A stretch of 7,073 nt of DNA from NCBI GenBank assembly GCA_937871985.1, contig CALMPB010000265.1, forward strand, positions 1 through 7,073. The letters run 5' to 3'. The notes below the pieces were generated by a model. That model did no database searches. It worked only from the letters and a program-made list of their open reading frames with translations, and had not been told where the DNA came from. The position numbers were made by a program, and so were the translations under genes. Positions 6,234-7,073 of the stretch are shown piece by piece. This DNA is from an uncultured Burkholderiaceae bacterium. Its GTDB lineage: Bacteria > Pseudomonadota > Gammaproteobacteria > Burkholderiales > Burkholderiaceae. How positions within the stretch are numbered: the stretch's first letter is position 1; every line of letters begins with the position of its first letter.

Positions 6234-6992
6234 ATGGACGAGAGCGTCGTAGCGGCTATTCAGGAACTGGCGAATGCCCTGGCCGGACTGGGAAGCTGGC
6301 AGCAGCAACTGGTGTCGATGACGGTCCTGCTAGTTGTCGCCGCTGCCGGTTCTTTCTTTGGTGCCTATCTCAAGACCCGAGCAACGAACGCAGCGATGTC
6401 GGACGATCTGGACGACATCAAGAGGCAGCTGCGCGAAACTACGGATACGACCGAGACGATCCGTTCGCAAATTAGCAAGCGCGGGGAGCTTCACAGCTTG
6501 CGAATTAAGAAACTGGAAGAGTTGATGGTCCTCTTTTTAGAGGCGCAACGCGTTTACAGCGAACATATCGACATCATGAAGAGAGGTGAAAGCCCAGCGC
6601 GCTTGGAGCAGGATCCGATGGACCACATTGTCATGCTCTCAAAGTTCTACTTCCCAGAACTAAGTTTTGAATTGCCCAATTTTTGTCACAAGTGGTGGAT
6701 CTTCATAGGGCACACCCGGGCAGATCTGAGCACGATCCTCGCGTATGACGATCCTCACACACGGCAGGAGGCGCTATTCGAATGGTCTCAAATCGTCAAG
6801 AAGCCACTTCTCGGGGAGAAAGACGCTAAGCGCGCATCGCGCACGGCTGAAGCGCTGCTGGTCGAGACCATGAAGAAGCTCCTGAATGAACAAACCGAGG
6901 CTCAAAAGCAAGCGGACACCCGGCCTGATAATTTCAACCTGCACCAACGGCGCACAACGGGAAAAGTTCCAACACCCACGAGCGGAGCTTGA
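6234..6992 (+). CDS. Unknown protein: single-pass membrane anchor with coiled-coil-like region
   Basis: I do not recognise a family for this 252-residue protein. Seen in order: a short acidic N-terminus; one hydrophobic segment at about 27-46 (VSMTVLLVVAAAGSFFGAYL) followed by KTR, which by the positive-inside rule puts the C-terminal bulk in the cytoplasm; a charged helical stretch at 56-118 that looks coiled-coil; an aromatic part with HIVMLSKFYFPELSFELPNF (131-150) and CHKWWIFIGHTRADL (151-165); another charged helix at 197-228; and a polar, probably disordered end. No catalytic motif is visible. It is divergent from the operon and shares no function with it that I can see. Its DNA is poorer in GC: two 60-base lines counted by hand (6541, 6661) gave 53% and 45%, against 70% for one line in the alpha-subunit gene (2101). 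That suggests an accessory or transferred gene. Confidence 0.75.
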   Translation: MDESVVAAIQELANALAGLGSWQQQLVSMTVLLVVAAAGSFFGAYLKTRATNAAMSDDLDDIKRQLRETTDTTETIRSQISKRGELHSLRIKKLEELMVLFLEAQRVYSEHIDIMKRGESPARLEQDPMDHIVMLSKFYFPELSFELPNFCHKWWIFIGHTRADLSTILAYDDPHTRQEALFEWSQIVKKPLLGEKDAKRASRTAEALLVETMKKLLNEQTEAQKQADTRPDNFNLHQRRTTGKVPTPTSGA

Positions 6993-7073
6993 CGTGGTCT
7001 ACTCCCTCTCGGACCCCCAATACGCTGCAACGGATTAGCAAGGCATGTAGGGATAATCGGGAGGCCCGCACGG
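6993..7073. other. Non-coding right edge
   Basis: The 81 bases after the stop of the membrane-anchored gene hold no gene I can support and no T-tailed hairpin. A four-base stem cggg-agg-cccg at 7058-7068 is too weak to call a terminator. Confidence 0.5.

Noticed and set aside
6994..7038. A short plus-strand frame reading VVYSLSDPQYAATD, just after the membrane gene, recalling ArsR-type C-terminal wording
   Set aside because: It is only 14 codons, and reading it as a frameshifted end of the membrane gene gives no sensible upstream sequence. The resemblance is too weak.

Overview
The window reads as chromosomal DNA of a high-GC proteobacterium. The gene set (AtuA-family protein, small AtuA-like ferredoxin-fold protein, two-subunit acyl-CoA carboxylase, type III CoA-transferase) is one I associate with Burkholderiales such as Bordetella/Achromobacter relatives. 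That placement is inference from gene content, GC content and AGGAGG-type ribosome binding sites, not from a database search.

Positions 1-5899 hold one compact minus-strand operon. In transcription order it contains: an AtuA-family (DUF1446) protein (5899-4523); a 105-residue AtuA-like ferredoxin-fold protein (4511-4194); a carboxyltransferase beta subunit of the methylcrotonyl/geranyl-CoA carboxylase type (4161-2557); its biotin carboxylase plus biotin-carrier alpha subunit (2553-538); and the N-terminal part of a CaiB/BaiF CoA-transferase that runs off the window (524-<1). Gaps are 11, 32, 3 and 13 bases, so co-transcription is very likely. A good sigma70-like promoter (TTGACG, 18 bases, TAAAAT) lies at 5952-5981, with AT-rich direct repeats over and downstream of its -10 box that could be an operator.

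Together the genes suggest catabolism of a branched, alpha,beta-unsaturated organic acid. The CoA-transferase would make the CoA thioester and the carboxylase would add CO2 to the gamma carbon, as in leucine or acyclic terpene (citronellol/geraniol) breakdown. The AtuA-type proteins have no settled biochemical role. The order and content differ from the Pseudomonas atu cluster as I know it: the AtuA regions sit on two genes, a CoA-transferase is present, and no dehydrogenase, hydratase or regulator is visible. The true substrate is therefore open.

The right end differs. After a 334-base divergent intergenic region, a plus-strand gene (6234-6992) encodes an unrecognised 252-residue protein with one membrane segment and a coiled-coil-like region, in visibly lower-GC DNA. 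It looks like accessory content next to the operon. The last 81 bases show no gene or terminator.
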